Below are positions 17,907-26,564 of a stretch of 64,000 bases of DNA, one piece after another. The position numbers and the translations under genes are program-made. Source of the DNA: Herpetosiphon geysericola. GTDB taxonomy: Bacteria > Chloroflexota > Chloroflexia > Chloroflexales > Herpetosiphonaceae. The notes beneath the pieces are model-generated. The model saw only the letters and a list, made by a program, of their open reading frames with translations, had not been told where the DNA came from and searched no databases. Location: the NCBI RefSeq assembly GCF_001306135.1, contig NZ_LGKP01000035.1, positions 496,001 to 560,000 on the forward strand, written 5' to 3'. How positions within the stretch are numbered: the stretch's first letter is position 1; every line of letters begins with the position of its first letter.

Positions 17907-19718
17907 ATGTTTGCAGGATTAGATACCGAAAATTATGATCGCCAGTATGGCGACCGCGAATTAATGGGGCGGATGCTGAGCTATTTTCGGGCGCATCGGC
18001 GCACCGCATTATGGACAGTGCTGCTGATCTGTGGTTTGGGCTTGCTCAACACCGTGCCGCCATTTTTGGTGGCCCAAGCAGTGCAACGGATTGGCGAGGC
18101 CAACCCAGATTGGAATATTATCTGGTTGCTGGCCAGTGGCGGGGTCGTATTTGGCGTACTGCAATGGGCCATGGGCTGGGTGCGCCAACGCCTAACCGCC
18201 AAAATCGTGGCCGATGTGATTAGCGCCTTGCGCAACGATGCGTTTAATGCAGCCATCAGCCATGATCTTTCGTTCTTCGATGATCTGCGTTCTGGCCGAA
18301 TTATCAGCCGCATCACCTCGGATACCCAAGAGTTTGCCCAAGTTTCCCGCCTAATCATCGAAATTGTTAGCCAGGTGTTGACCGTCATCGCCTTGCTGAT
18401 TTATTTGCTCAGCGTTTCGGTGCCGCTCAGTTTGGGCATTATCGGCTTTACGCCAATCGTGATTGGTTTAGCTTTGGGCTTCCGACGCTTGGCCCGCTTC
18501 GTTACGCGCAAAGGTTTTCAGGTCTTGGGCGAGGTCAATAGCTCAATTCAAGAGGCCGTAACTGGGATTAGCATTGCCAAAAATTTTCGCCAAGAAGCCC
18601 GCATTTACGGCGAATTCAGCGAGATCAACCAGCAATCATATGGGGTTAACCTGCGGCGCGGTTTTGTGCTCTCGAATGTGTTTCCAACCCTGAATGTCGT
18701 TTCGGGCTTTGGCACGGCGGCGCTGATTTATTGGGGCGGTTTGTCGGTTATTGATCTCTCGATTAGCTTGGCTGCTTGGTATGTTTTTGTGCGTTCGGTT
18801 GACCTTTTTTGGTTTCCTTTGCTGAATATTTCGGCCTTTTGGAGCCAATTTCAGGCTGGCTTGGCCGCTGCCGAGCGGATTTTTGCCTTGATTGATGCAG
18901 AGCATAGCGTCAAACAAACCGATCAGCAGACCACCGAGCGTTTGCGCGGCGAAATTGTGTTTGATCATGTGGAATTTCGTTATGGCCGCAAAGAGCCAGT
19001 GCTCAATGATTTTAGCCTCACAATTGCACCAGGCGAAAGCATTGCCTTGGTTGGGCATACTGGCGCTGGCAAATCGAGCATCGCCAAGTTAATTACTCGC
19101 TTTTACGAGTTTCAGGCTGGCAAAATCACGGTCGATGGCCACGATATTCGCTCGCTCGATTTGCACAGCTATCGCCAACAATTGGGGATTGTGACTCAAA
19201 CTCCATTTTTGTTTGATGGCACGGTTGCCGACAACATTCGCTATGCAGCGCCACATCTGAGCGATGCAGAGCTTGAAGCGGTGGCGACCCAAATTGGTGG
19301 CGGCGAATGGCTCGAAACCCTGCCCCAAGGCTTGCAATCGCAAGTTGGCGAGCGCGGCAACAAACTTTCGCTTGGCCAGCGCCAATTGGTGGCCTTGACG
19401 CGGGTTTTGGCGGCACAACCAGCAATCTTTATTTTAGATGAAGCTACGGCGAGCATCGACCCATTTACTGAAACCCAAATTCAGCAAGCGATGGATCTGA
19501 TTCTCTCGCGCTCGACCGCGATTCTGATTGCTCACCGACTTTCGACTGTGCGCTCAGCCGACCGCATTATTGTGCTCAACCAAGGCCAAATCATCGAAGA
19601 AGGCAGCCATGAGCAACTGATGGATCAGGGCGGGCATTACGCCGATTTATACGATACCTACTTCCGCCATCAATCGTTGAGCTACATCGAATCACGGGGC
19701 GCAGCCCGAAGCGTTTAG
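17907..19718 (+). CDS. ABC exporter half-transporter B with degenerate signature
   Basis: Second half-transporter, about 603 residues, with membrane domain (1-325) and ATPase domain (about 355-590). Walker A is GHTGAGKSS and Walker B is FILDEATASID with the catalytic Glu. The signature is LSLGQRQLVALTR rather than LSGGQ. Together with the Asp in Walker B of the previous subunit, both defects fall in the same composite ATP site, the known arrangement of heterodimeric exporters such as TM287/288 and BmrCD. The ATG at 17907 follows aaaagggtgctt. Cargo is unknown; lipids, peptides or drugs are possible. Confidence 0.9.
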   Translation: MFAGLDTENYDRQYGDRELMGRMLSYFRAHRRTALWTVLLICGLGLLNTVPPFLVAQAVQRIGEANPDWNIIWLLASGGVVFGVLQWAMGWVRQRLTAKIVADVISALRNDAFNAAISHDLSFFDDLRSGRIISRITSDTQEFAQVSRLIIEIVSQVLTVIALLIYLLSVSVPLSLGIIGFTPIVIGLALGFRRLARFVTRKGFQVLGEVNSSIQEAVTGISIAKNFRQEARIYGEFSEINQQSYGVNLRRGFVLSNVFPTLNVVSGFGTAALIYWGGLSVIDLSISLAAWYVFVRSVDLFWFPLLNISAFWSQFQAGLAAAERIFALIDAEHSVKQTDQQTTERLRGEIVFDHVEFRYGRKEPVLNDFSLTIAPGESIALVGHTGAGKSSIAKLITRFYEFQAGKITVDGHDIRSLDLHSYRQQLGIVTQTPFLFDGTVADNIRYAAPHLSDAELEAVATQIGGGEWLETLPQGLQSQVGERGNKLSLGQRQLVALTRVLAAQPAIFILDEATASIDPFTETQIQQAMDLILSRSTAILIAHRLSTVRSADRIIVLNQGQIIEEGSHEQLMDQGGHYADLYDTYFRHQSLSYIESRGAARSV

Positions 19719-19738
19719 CACATATTTTATGCTTAACA

Positions 19739-19768
19739 CTGCCAATAGTAGCAAGAGCGTGCTACAAT
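19739..19768 (+). promoter_or_regulatory. possible promoter of the nucleotide cyclase gene
   Basis: CTGCCA (19739-19744), an 18-base spacer and TACAAT (19763-19768). An AGGAGG site follows at 19782-19787, seven bases before the ATG at 19795. Confidence 0.45.
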
Positions 19769-19794
19769 TTCATAGGTATCTAGGAGGCTATGCT

Positions 19795-20874
19795 ATGGCT
19801 TTAGATGAAGCACAACATTCACCATCAAGTAGCACGTTGGTAGCAGAATTGGCAAATTACGGCATCGACGAAACGGTTCGCAACGCCTTAGCGAGCATGG
19901 TCGATACAGCTCCAGGCGCGATGCTCTATCGCTTTAATCCGGCTTATTTGGCCGAAGAAGTTGGGCTCTCGCGCCGCGCGGGCTTGCAAATGATGGCAGC
20001 AGCGGTGCAGGTTGGGCTATTCGACCTGAATTGGGAAGCGCGCTGTATTTATTGTGGCTACCAAGCCCATGCCTTCGATAAATTGACCCAAGCGCATTCA
20101 AAACAATATTGCGCAATGTGCCGCGACGATTTCCAAGCCAAGCTCGATGATGGCATCCATGTGACCTTCTCAGTGGCTGAACGGGTGCGCAGTTTGCCAG
20201 CAGGCATCGATAATGAAGCATGGCGCGAAGCCACCGACCACCGTTTGGGCGTAACGACTTCGCATGAATTGCTAACGGTGCAGGCCTTCCGCGATTTATT
20301 TATCGACGAGCCATTGCCCGACGGCGAGAGCTTTCAGATCAAATGGGCGGCCTTGATGTTCACCGATCTTGGCGGCTCGACCGCCTTGTATGCCCGTAAA
20401 GGCGATCCACGGGCCTATAGTTTGGTGCGCGAACACTTCAACATCTTATTTAATGTGGTCAATCAAGCAGGTGGTGCAGTCGTCAAAACCATTGGCGATG
20501 CAATTATGGCAGTGTTTGTTGATGGTGCGGCGGCGGTCAAGGCTGGCCAAAATGCCTTGGCGGCAATCGAAGCCTTTAACCGCGAGCGCCAACTAGCCGA
20601 TGATGAACGTTTAACGCTCAAAGTTGGCGTCCATGCAGGCCCAACACTTGCCGTCACGCTCAATGATCGGCTTGATTACTTTGGTACGACCGTCAATGCA
20701 GCAGCGCGGGTACAATCAAGCGCCAACTATGCAGAGTTAGTAGTAACCCAGCAAGTGCTCGAAGCGCCAGGCGTGGCTGAAATCTTGCCCGCTGATTTGG
20801 CCAACGAAACCCTGATTTTGCGTGGGCTTGATGATCTGCCATTTAGCGTTGTGCGGCTCCAGCATACCAATTAA
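19795..20874 (+). CDS. class III nucleotide cyclase with N-terminal zinc-ribbon domain
   Basis: Makes cyclic AMP or cyclic GMP. The C-terminal cyclase domain (about 175-355) shows metal-binding Asp residues in LMFTDLGGSTALY and KTIGDAIMAVF, and the transition-state Asn/Arg in TVNAAARVQ. The N-terminal half contains CIYCG and CAMC pairs, a likely zinc ribbon, in a region resembling DUF5939 of bacterial adenylate cyclases; its helix-turn-helix-like start (EEVGLSRRAGLQMMAAAVQ) looks like a sensor. No membrane segment is present, so it is cytoplasmic. The 359-residue product starts at the ATG behind a perfect AGGAGG. Nucleotide preference is uncertain. Confidence 0.85.
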   Translation: MALDEAQHSPSSSTLVAELANYGIDETVRNALASMVDTAPGAMLYRFNPAYLAEEVGLSRRAGLQMMAAAVQVGLFDLNWEARCIYCGYQAHAFDKLTQAHSKQYCAMCRDDFQAKLDDGIHVTFSVAERVRSLPAGIDNEAWREATDHRLGVTTSHELLTVQAFRDLFIDEPLPDGESFQIKWAALMFTDLGGSTALYARKGDPRAYSLVREHFNILFNVVNQAGGAVVKTIGDAIMAVFVDGAAAVKAGQNALAAIEAFNRERQLADDERLTLKVGVHAGPTLAVTLNDRLDYFGTTVNAAARVQSSANYAELVVTQQVLEAPGVAEILPADLANETLILRGLDDLPFSVVRLQHTN

Positions 20875-20893
20875 AAGTAGATTATTGTTAGGC

Positions 20894-20928
20894 AACCCTT
20901 CTCATTTAACTGAGAAGGGTTTGTTATT
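20894..20928 (+). terminator. terminator after the cyclase gene
   Basis: An 11-bp stem (AACCCTTCTCA at 20894-20904 with its complement at 20911-20921) closes a six-base loop and is followed by ttgttattt. Confidence 0.85.
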
Positions 20929-21076
20929 TAAAAGCCAAAATCCCCCATACGAGTGAGGTTTTTGTATATCACATGGCGTATACTTTTTGGCAAAGGATGC
21001 AGCATCACCCATTCTAGCAATCCTCAACCCCGAGAGAGAAGCATCCACGCTATCAACCTACCCAACGGGAGAGCAT

Positions 21077-22681
21077 ATGGCTACCCCAATTATTCTGGTG
21101 AAGTACAACCAGCTTCTTCAGGTTGCCCAGCGGTTCCAAACCAAAGCTGAAATGGTGCTCACGCTGCGCCAGCAGCTTCAAAGCACGGTGATCCAACTTC
21201 AACATGGTTGGAGTGGCACAGCGGCGACAAGCTTTTTCCATGGATATCAAACAGAGGTTGAACCAGCGTTTGAGCGCTTACGCGAAGCGCTTGAAACCGC
21301 CCGCGATGTTGCCATCGCAATTCACACAGGCATGCGGAATGCCGAAGAGGCTGCGGCGGCGCTCTTCAGAGCCAATTTTGATGGTGGGATCGACATCGCT
21401 GCCGCAGCCTTAGGTGCAGGCTTCGATACACTTTTTAACTTACGCACAACTCCGCCTGCACCACGTTTAGGCGCCGCAAAACTACCAGGTGGGCCAGTAT
21501 TCGATGCTGCTGGCAACATAATTCGTTTCGACTTAACCCTCGCTGAATTTGAAATGCTCACCGCCCCTGAACGCATTCAATGGGTCGAAGCCTTAGAAAG
21601 AAAAATAGATTCTCCAAATTCTTTTCATAACATTCAAGATATTATTGCGTTTTTCGATGAATCATCGGCGCTTGGGCATATGGGTCCAGGCACATGGGCT
21701 TCGTGGGCCGATGCAGGGGTTTTAGAAGCAATTCAAAATGGCTATGAATTACATAAATCAAAAGGTATTATCCCTCCAGGGTTTAACGATTGTGCTGGGG
21801 CAGCATTTGCATGGAAAGAGTTCTTTTTGCATCAATCTAAGGGTTTAGCAGAAGAAAAACTCATCCCATATTGGGCAATGGCTGAACAAATGGGGGTAAA
21901 TTATGGCTCAGATGCAGCAAACTTACGGGCTGGTGTTCCTGTTCCTGGCACAGCTGCAGGCGATCTTATCCCACAATTCGTAGCCTATGGCAATCTATAC
22001 CGCTTTATTGCCCGCAATGAGGGAGGTGGAGATGTGTTTGTTAATCGCTATAGCTCACGAATTGGTCAGGACATTGGTGGAACTATTGCCCAAGAAGGAA
22101 CCCAATTTACCACAACAATCAGCGATTTTATTATTGATAGCTATGTTGGGAAGGATTTGCCAGTTAAAGAGATCTTGAATGCTATATGGTTACCAAACGT
22201 AACCCCAATAGGTAAAGAGATAGGAGGAGAAGCAGCAGATTTTGTTGTTCCTGATCAAACAGGCTCATGGTTCTTTGATCCAAAAAATGTGATTGGAATC
22301 GATATGTATACCGATTCTAGAACACCCCCGTTATCTTTTCCCAAACAACCGCCCCATATGCCACTCTTTCCCCCAGCAGGCATACCAACTGAACCATGGA
22401 ATGTTGTCATGACGCATGGCAATACCTATTATATGTCCAAAGCAGTTGAATATGGGCTTATTCCAACTCTGCCACATATCAAGATTGATCCTAGTGGTGA
22501 AGTTCAATTGGATAATGGAACGATTATTAAGGTAAATGGGGATGCACGGTTAGTTGATGGCACGATTATTAGGGCAGATGGAACTGTTACAACTGCTACA
22601 GGTCGATTGATTTCAGCAGCGGGAACCCGCATGAATCCAGATGGATCATATACATTAAGTGATGGAACAAGTGCCAAATGA
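21077..22681 (+). CDS. WXG100-type N-terminal domain protein, candidate type VII-like secreted effector
   Basis: 534 residues. The first 95 form a helical hairpin typical of WXG100/ESX proteins, with HGWSGTAA (Trp-Ser-Gly turn near residue 45) between two helices. The long remainder is unrecognised: a central region with NDCAGAAFAWKEFF and GGDVFVNRY, a Pro-rich segment, and a C-terminal set of strand-turn repeats such as LDNGTIIKVNGD and VDGTIIRADGTV. This layout resembles secreted polymorphic effectors with an ESX-like leader, but no toxin motif is visible. I place the start at 21077 behind gggagag; a longer frame starts at 20987. Its stop overlaps the next gene (ATGA), so the two are translationally coupled. 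No EssC-type ATPase is in the window. Confidence 0.65.
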   Translation: MATPIILVKYNQLLQVAQRFQTKAEMVLTLRQQLQSTVIQLQHGWSGTAATSFFHGYQTEVEPAFERLREALETARDVAIAIHTGMRNAEEAAAALFRANFDGGIDIAAAALGAGFDTLFNLRTTPPAPRLGAAKLPGGPVFDAAGNIIRFDLTLAEFEMLTAPERIQWVEALERKIDSPNSFHNIQDIIAFFDESSALGHMGPGTWASWADAGVLEAIQNGYELHKSKGIIPPGFNDCAGAAFAWKEFFLHQSKGLAEEKLIPYWAMAEQMGVNYGSDAANLRAGVPVPGTAAGDLIPQFVAYGNLYRFIARNEGGGDVFVNRYSSRIGQDIGGTIAQEGTQFTTTISDFIIDSYVGKDLPVKEILNAIWLPNVTPIGKEIGGEAADFVVPDQTGSWFFDPKNVIGIDMYTDSRTPPLSFPKQPPHMPLFPPAGIPTEPWNVVMTHGNTYYMSKAVEYGLIPTLPHIKIDPSGEVQLDNGTIIKVNGDARLVDGTIIRADGTVTTATGRLISAAGTRMNPDGSYTLSDGTSAK

Positions 22682-23676
22682 AACGACTTTTTATCCTTTC
22701 AGCTTTTTTATTAACCATTATTGGATGCACGAAGGCAATTCCTATGACTCACATTTCTACAACGCCCATTACACCCACTCAATTAGCGGTTCCCGCAGGA
22801 AGCTATTCTGGTCTTGCATGGCTTGATCAAGGTTTAGTTCTTCAGGCAAGCACCCTTCAACCTCCCGAATTAGAACAACTTTGGTGGATCAATCTGGAAT
22901 CGGGCTCAACGACCAGACTTGCGATCCCTGAAGATAAGCAATTTCAATACACCGATTATTACCTGCCCCAACGCCTTCCCAACGGCCTGTTAGGCTTTCG
23001 CACCAAGCAGTCAAATCCAAATCTTAAAACTGGGGCAGCTGATAGTGAGTTTGGATTATGGCAATTTGATCCGACCACGAATGCGCTTACGCCGCTCTTG
23101 CAGCCTGCCATGCCTCAAGATCTCAGTCAACATCTTCGTTTCAGTCTTGCCCCCGACATGCAGCGTGCCATCCTCTCCGATGGCGGTTATCTCCAGTCGC
23201 GGCTTTTTTGGTGGTCTGCTGACACTGGCCACGAGCCACTTGATGTGGGCCTTGGCATCTGTCAATACGTCGCTTGGTCGCCTGATGGCGCAACCATTGC
23301 CCTGATCGGTTCACCTGATACTGCTGGCTCCTTCGGAGCCTTATGGAACGTCCGATCAAATCTGTATCTTATGGATAGCGATGGTTCGAATCGACGCGAA
23401 ATTGGCACGAAGCTACGCGGTATTGCTGGGTTGCAGTGGTCACCTGATGGTCGCTGGCTGGTCGTCATTGGCTACTTCGATGGCTTCGATAATCAGCTTT
23501 GGTTGGTCAATCCTACCACTGCGGAATGGCGGCAACTCACCAATACTGTTGGCGACTATCAATGGCCTGCGTGGTCGCCCGATGGCACACAGATCGCTGT
23601 GATTTGGCGGAAACCAGCTGAGTTTGCACCCAATGATTATGTAATAACCGTCGATGTTTCAGGCTTCGTGAAGTGA
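22678..23676 (+). CDS. TolB/WD40-like beta-propeller lipoprotein
   Basis: A lipoprotein signal peptide ends LTIIGC (cysteine near residue 17), followed by a Thr/Pro linker and a propeller of about 290 residues with blades such as VAWSPDGATIALIG, LQWSPDGRWLVVIG and PAWSPDGTQIAVIW. It is predicted to sit on the outer face of the cell membrane. The ATG overlaps the stop of the WXG100-type gene, so the product is probably made in proportion to it and could be its partner, receptor or immunity protein; that is inference. A second truncated copy begins 61 bases downstream and a decayed relative lies at 4377-4810. Confidence 0.8.
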   Translation: MKRLFILSAFLLTIIGCTKAIPMTHISTTPITPTQLAVPAGSYSGLAWLDQGLVLQASTLQPPELEQLWWINLESGSTTRLAIPEDKQFQYTDYYLPQRLPNGLLGFRTKQSNPNLKTGAADSEFGLWQFDPTTNALTPLLQPAMPQDLSQHLRFSLAPDMQRAILSDGGYLQSRLFWWSADTGHEPLDVGLGICQYVAWSPDGATIALIGSPDTAGSFGALWNVRSNLYLMDSDGSNRREIGTKLRGIAGLQWSPDGRWLVVIGYFDGFDNQLWLVNPTTAEWRQLTNTVGDYQWPAWSPDGTQIAVIWRKPAEFAPNDYVITVDVSGFVK

Positions 23677-23736
23677 CAACCAACTAGCAGCGCGGCGTGT
23701 GCGACACGACCTGCTATCAGAGAGCGGAGAAGAGCG

Positions 23737-23909
23737 ATGATGCGATTCATAAGAAAGTTGATTGCGCTCTGGTGGATGGCGCTGATGCTCATTTCCTGTA
23801 GGAATACTTCAGCGTCCACAACTCCCATACACACCGCAACCATTAGCTAAGCCAACGGAAAACCTCGGTGATTATAGTGGGCTGGCTTGGCTTGATCAGG
23901 GCATCGTTA
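23737..23909 (+). pseudogene. truncated second copy of the beta-propeller lipoprotein gene
   Basis: An ATG at 23737 gives a signal peptide with lipobox LMLISC and a Thr-rich linker, then a stop. A different frame continues KPTENLGDYSGLAWLDQGIV, matching AVPAGSYSGLAWLDQGLV of the upstream lipoprotein. Similarity ends abruptly at 23909, where an IS256-like end begins. The copy therefore carries one frameshift and was cut off by the insertion. Confidence 0.8.
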
Positions 23910-24530
23910 GAGACTGTACAATAGCGTGTGTATTCGGCTTCCACCACCCAGCATGCGCATTTCTAGTATATGCTTGGAAGGGGATACCATGCCACGCACA
24001 AAATACAAACCAGCCACAACGCCAGCACCAGCGACCGCCGACTAACCAGCCCTATCCACGCCGCTCCATCCCTCCATGCCGTTGGTTGAGCGCGTGCAAC
24101 AGGAATTGGCGACAGCCATCTCGCTCAAGGATTTCTTCGGCAAAGAAGGGATTTTGCCAGCCTGTTCGCGACCATCATGGATCAGGCAAAGCCTGACCTA
24201 TGTGGGGTGGAATGACCGTGCAGCGTTGGGAGCGAGCGTGGGAGGATCTGGCGACGATGTTCGACTATCTGCCCGATATTCGGCAGCTGATCTACACCTC
24301 CAATGCCGTTGAGGGGTATAACCGCCAGCTGCGCAAGGTGACGAAAACCAAGGGTCATTCCCGACGGTGGCGTCGGTGCAGAAACTGTTGTACCTTGTCA
24401 ACCGCGATATAACCGCAAAATGGTCACGTCGCCGAGCTGGGCACGCATTCGCAACCAATTGGCCATTCGTTAACGGACGCTTTCCGGAGTAATGGGGCGA
24501 AATCCATAAACTACTTGATAGTTCCATCTG
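23910..24530 (+). mobile_element. remnant of an IS256-family (Mutator-type) insertion sequence
   Basis: The left boundary is sharp: lipoprotein sequence stops at 23909 and gagactgtacaatagcgtgt, an IS256-like end, begins at 23910. A broken transposase follows. No matching inverted copy of the left end is visible on the right, so the right terminus is lost or decayed and the end near 24530 is approximate. No target duplication could be recognised. Confidence 0.7.
23989..24492 (+). pseudogene. IS256-family transposase, internally deleted and frameshifted
   Basis: From the ATG at 23989 the frame reads MPRTKYKPATTPAPATAD and a stop, then resumes in frame at 24076 with VQQELATAISLKDFFGKEGI, the IS256 N-terminal motif. 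After a frame change it reads LFATIMDQAKPDLCG. Most of the catalytic core is then missing. The C-terminal motif FDYLPDIRQLIYTSNAVEG followed by NRQLRKVTKTKG is present, and after another frameshift FPTVASVQKLLYLVNRDI runs on to a stop at 24490. A full family member has about 400 codons, so this copy cannot act on its own. Confidence 0.8.
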
Positions 24531-24534
24531 TCGA

Positions 24535-24615
24535 AAAAACTTAACCTTCGCGTGCTTCGCGGTTTCTAGCTTCTTGTTCTTCGTGTCCTTTGTGGATCAA
24601 ACCCTGATCCGTCGA
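24535..24615. repeat. ccttcg short-tandem tracts
   Basis: Units aaccttcgcgtgcttcgcgg and cttgttcttcgtgtcctttg are followed by ggatcaaaccctgatcc, members of families A and G of the intergenic tracts, just upstream of the next promoter. Confidence 0.65.
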
Positions 24616-24624
24616 TCACAATGG

Positions 24625-24643
24625 TATAATTCAAGCTAGGAGG
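24625..24643 (+). promoter_or_regulatory. -10 box and ribosome site before the small membrane protein gene
   Basis: TATAAT at 24625-24630 and AGGAGG at 24638-24643, eight bases before the ATG at 24652. No good -35 hexamer was found, and the leader would be very short. Confidence 0.5.
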
Positions 24644-24651
24644 TTGTACCC

Positions 24652-24903
24652 ATGAATGGATTTATGATTGGCTTGACCCTCACAATGATCGTTGGTGGCT
24701 TAATCTTGATTGTCGGGCCAATTTATTTGCGCCGCCGTTGGGATAACGAGACCCAGCGCAATTGGGAGCATGACGAATTTGATCGCAAGGTCAAGCGCTA
24801 TAACGACGATATTGCCAATCGCCAGCGCGATTACGATATTGTGAATGTGCTAAGTGGGCGCGAAACGCCAACCGTGGTTGATCGCTATCGTGATAAAGAT
24901 TAA
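24652..24903 (+). CDS. small single-pass membrane protein, unknown function
   Basis: 83 residues: a hydrophobic segment (about 4-25) followed by a highly charged helix rich in Arg, Asp and Asn (RRRWDNETQRNWEHDEFDRK and onward), probably cytoplasmic given the positive residues just after the segment. It has a strong AGGAGG site and its own -10 box. The stop is 17 bases before the GTG of the ECF ATPase gene, so both may be on one transcript. No family was recognised. Confidence 0.7.
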   Translation: MNGFMIGLTLTMIVGGLILIVGPIYLRRRWDNETQRNWEHDEFDRKVKRYNDDIANRQRDYDIVNVLSGRETPTVVDRYRDKD

Positions 24904-24920
24904 GCTGGATTGAGCGCTGC

Positions 24921-26519
24921 GTGATTGATTTTCAACAGGTACGCTATTTTTATCCCCAAGCCACAAGTGCAGCGCTTGATCGTTGTACGTTGCAGATCGC
25001 CGAAGGCGAATTTGTGCTGGTATGTGGCGCGTCGGGCAGCGGCAAATCAAGCTTGCTGCGGGCAATTAATGGCCTGATTCCTCATTTTCATGGCGGCACA
25101 TGGCAAGGCCAATTAACCGTTTGTGGCCGCGATACCCGCCACTATACGCCGCGCGATTTGGCTGAATACGTTGGCTTTGTCTTTCAAGACCCCGATGCCC
25201 AATTTGTGGTCGATATTGTCGAGGATGAATTGGCGTTTGCCATGGAAAATGCTGGCTTAACCCAAGCAACTATGCGCCGCCGCATTGAAGAAGCACTCGA
25301 TCAGCTTGAAATTGCTCATTTGCGCCATCGCTCCTTGGCCAGTCTCTCTGGTGGCGAGCGCCAACGGGTCGCCATTGCCGCCGCATTAACCGTGCAGCCG
25401 CAGATTTTAGTTCTCGATGAACCAACCTCACAGCTTGACCCCCACACTGCAGAAGAAGTGCTGACCGCCTTGCAAAAGCTCAACGCCGATTTGGGCCTGA
25501 CGATCGTGCTTTCCGAGCATCGCTTAGAGCGGGTGGTGCAATATGTCGATCGGATTGTGTGGATGCATGCTGGCAAGATTGCGCTGGCTGATGTGCCGCG
25601 CACCGTTCTAGCCCAGATGCCGTTTGCCCCGCCGTTGGTCGAAGTTGCCCGCCATTTCAACTGGCAACCATTGCCATTAACCATCAAACAAGGCCGCGCT
25701 GCCGTGCGCCAACAGCCAATTAATGCGCAACCAAAACAACCAACAACCCCAACGTTGGGCGCTGAATTATTACGCGCCGAAGCCATAGATGCCGCTTATG
25801 CCGAACAACCAGCCTTGCGGGATGTCAACCTGCGCTTGCATGCTGGCGAAATTCTGGCAATTATGGGCCGCAATGGTTCGGGCAAAACCACCTTGTTGCG
25901 CCATTTGGTCGGCTTGCAGCAACCAACCAAAGGCCGCGTGTTGTTGCAGCAACAGCCAATTGCCAATCGTGCGGTTGAGCAGCTTGCCCAGCAGATTGGC
26001 TTTGTGCCGCAAAACCCCAGCGACATCTTGTTTCACCCTAGTTTAGAGCAAGAGCTTGCGTGGACACTTAAAAATCATGATCAGGCAATTGATCAAAGCC
26101 AAATTGTACAAACCTTGCAACGCTTGAATTTGCTGCATCTACGCGAGCGCCACCCACGCGATCTGTCTGGTGGCGAGGCTCAGCGAGCAGCATTTGCCGC
26201 GATTGTGGTTGCCAAACCACAAATTCTCTTGCTCGATGAGCCAACTAGAGGCTTGGATTACGCCGCCAAACAGCAGCTCGCTACGTTTTTGCAAGCTTTG
26301 GCCAGCGAGCAGCATGGGATTATCGTTGTAACTCACGATGTCGAATTTGTGGCGCTCTGTGCGCAGCGGGTGGTTTTGCTGGGCGAGGGCGAAGTCGTGG
26401 TAGAGGGTACGCCGCAAGTGGTGTTGGGTGATTCGCTGCTATTTTCGACCCAAGTTGGCAAATTGTTTCCCAAACTTGGCTGGCTAAGCGTTGCCGATGT
26501 GTTGGCTGGCACCCAATAA
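24921..26519 (+). CDS. ECF-type transporter ATPase, two ATPase domains fused
   Basis: 532 residues with two complete ABC ATPase domains, as in the fused energising subunits of energy-coupling-factor vitamin/metal importers. Domain 1: Walker A GASGSGKSS, Q-loop FVFQDPDAQFV, signature LSGGERQRVAIA, Walker B ILVLDEPTSQLD. Domain 2: Walker A GRNGSGKTT, Q-loop GFVPQNPSDIL, signature LSGGEAQRAAFA, Walker B ILLLDEPTRGLD and switch VVTHD. The FQDPDAQ and PQNPSD Q-loops are characteristic of EcfA. Both sites look active. The start is a GTG at 24921. No T (EcfT) or S (substrate) component is adjacent, so it may serve several remote S components. Confidence 0.87.
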   Translation: MIDFQQVRYFYPQATSAALDRCTLQIAEGEFVLVCGASGSGKSSLLRAINGLIPHFHGGTWQGQLTVCGRDTRHYTPRDLAEYVGFVFQDPDAQFVVDIVEDELAFAMENAGLTQATMRRRIEEALDQLEIAHLRHRSLASLSGGERQRVAIAAALTVQPQILVLDEPTSQLDPHTAEEVLTALQKLNADLGLTIVLSEHRLERVVQYVDRIVWMHAGKIALADVPRTVLAQMPFAPPLVEVARHFNWQPLPLTIKQGRAAVRQQPINAQPKQPTTPTLGAELLRAEAIDAAYAEQPALRDVNLRLHAGEILAIMGRNGSGKTTLLRHLVGLQQPTKGRVLLQQQPIANRAVEQLAQQIGFVPQNPSDILFHPSLEQELAWTLKNHDQAIDQSQIVQTLQRLNLLHLRERHPRDLSGGEAQRAAFAAIVVAKPQILLLDEPTRGLDYAAKQQLATFLQALASEQHGIIVVTHDVEFVALCAQRVVLLGEGEVVVEGTPQVVLGDSLLFSTQVGKLFPKLGWLSVADVLAGTQ

Positions 26520-26552
26520 CAAGCCCGCTAGCTTTATCAAACAGCGGGCTTG
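26520..26552 (+). terminator. hairpin between the convergent ECF ATPase and pspA genes
   Basis: A 10-bp stem, CAAGCCCGCT (26520-26529) with its complement (26543-26552), around a 13-base loop. There is no strong T-run on either strand, so termination may be partial. Confidence 0.6.
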
Positions 26553-26564
26553 GCAAACATTCAA

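Noticed and set aside
23380-23400. tRNA-like ggttcgaatc sequence
   Set aside because: It lies inside the lipoprotein reading frame and lacks cloverleaf arms.
24198-24527. 109-codon minus-strand frame opposite the transposase remnant
   Set aside because: The plus strand carries recognisable IS256 transposase motifs in this region.
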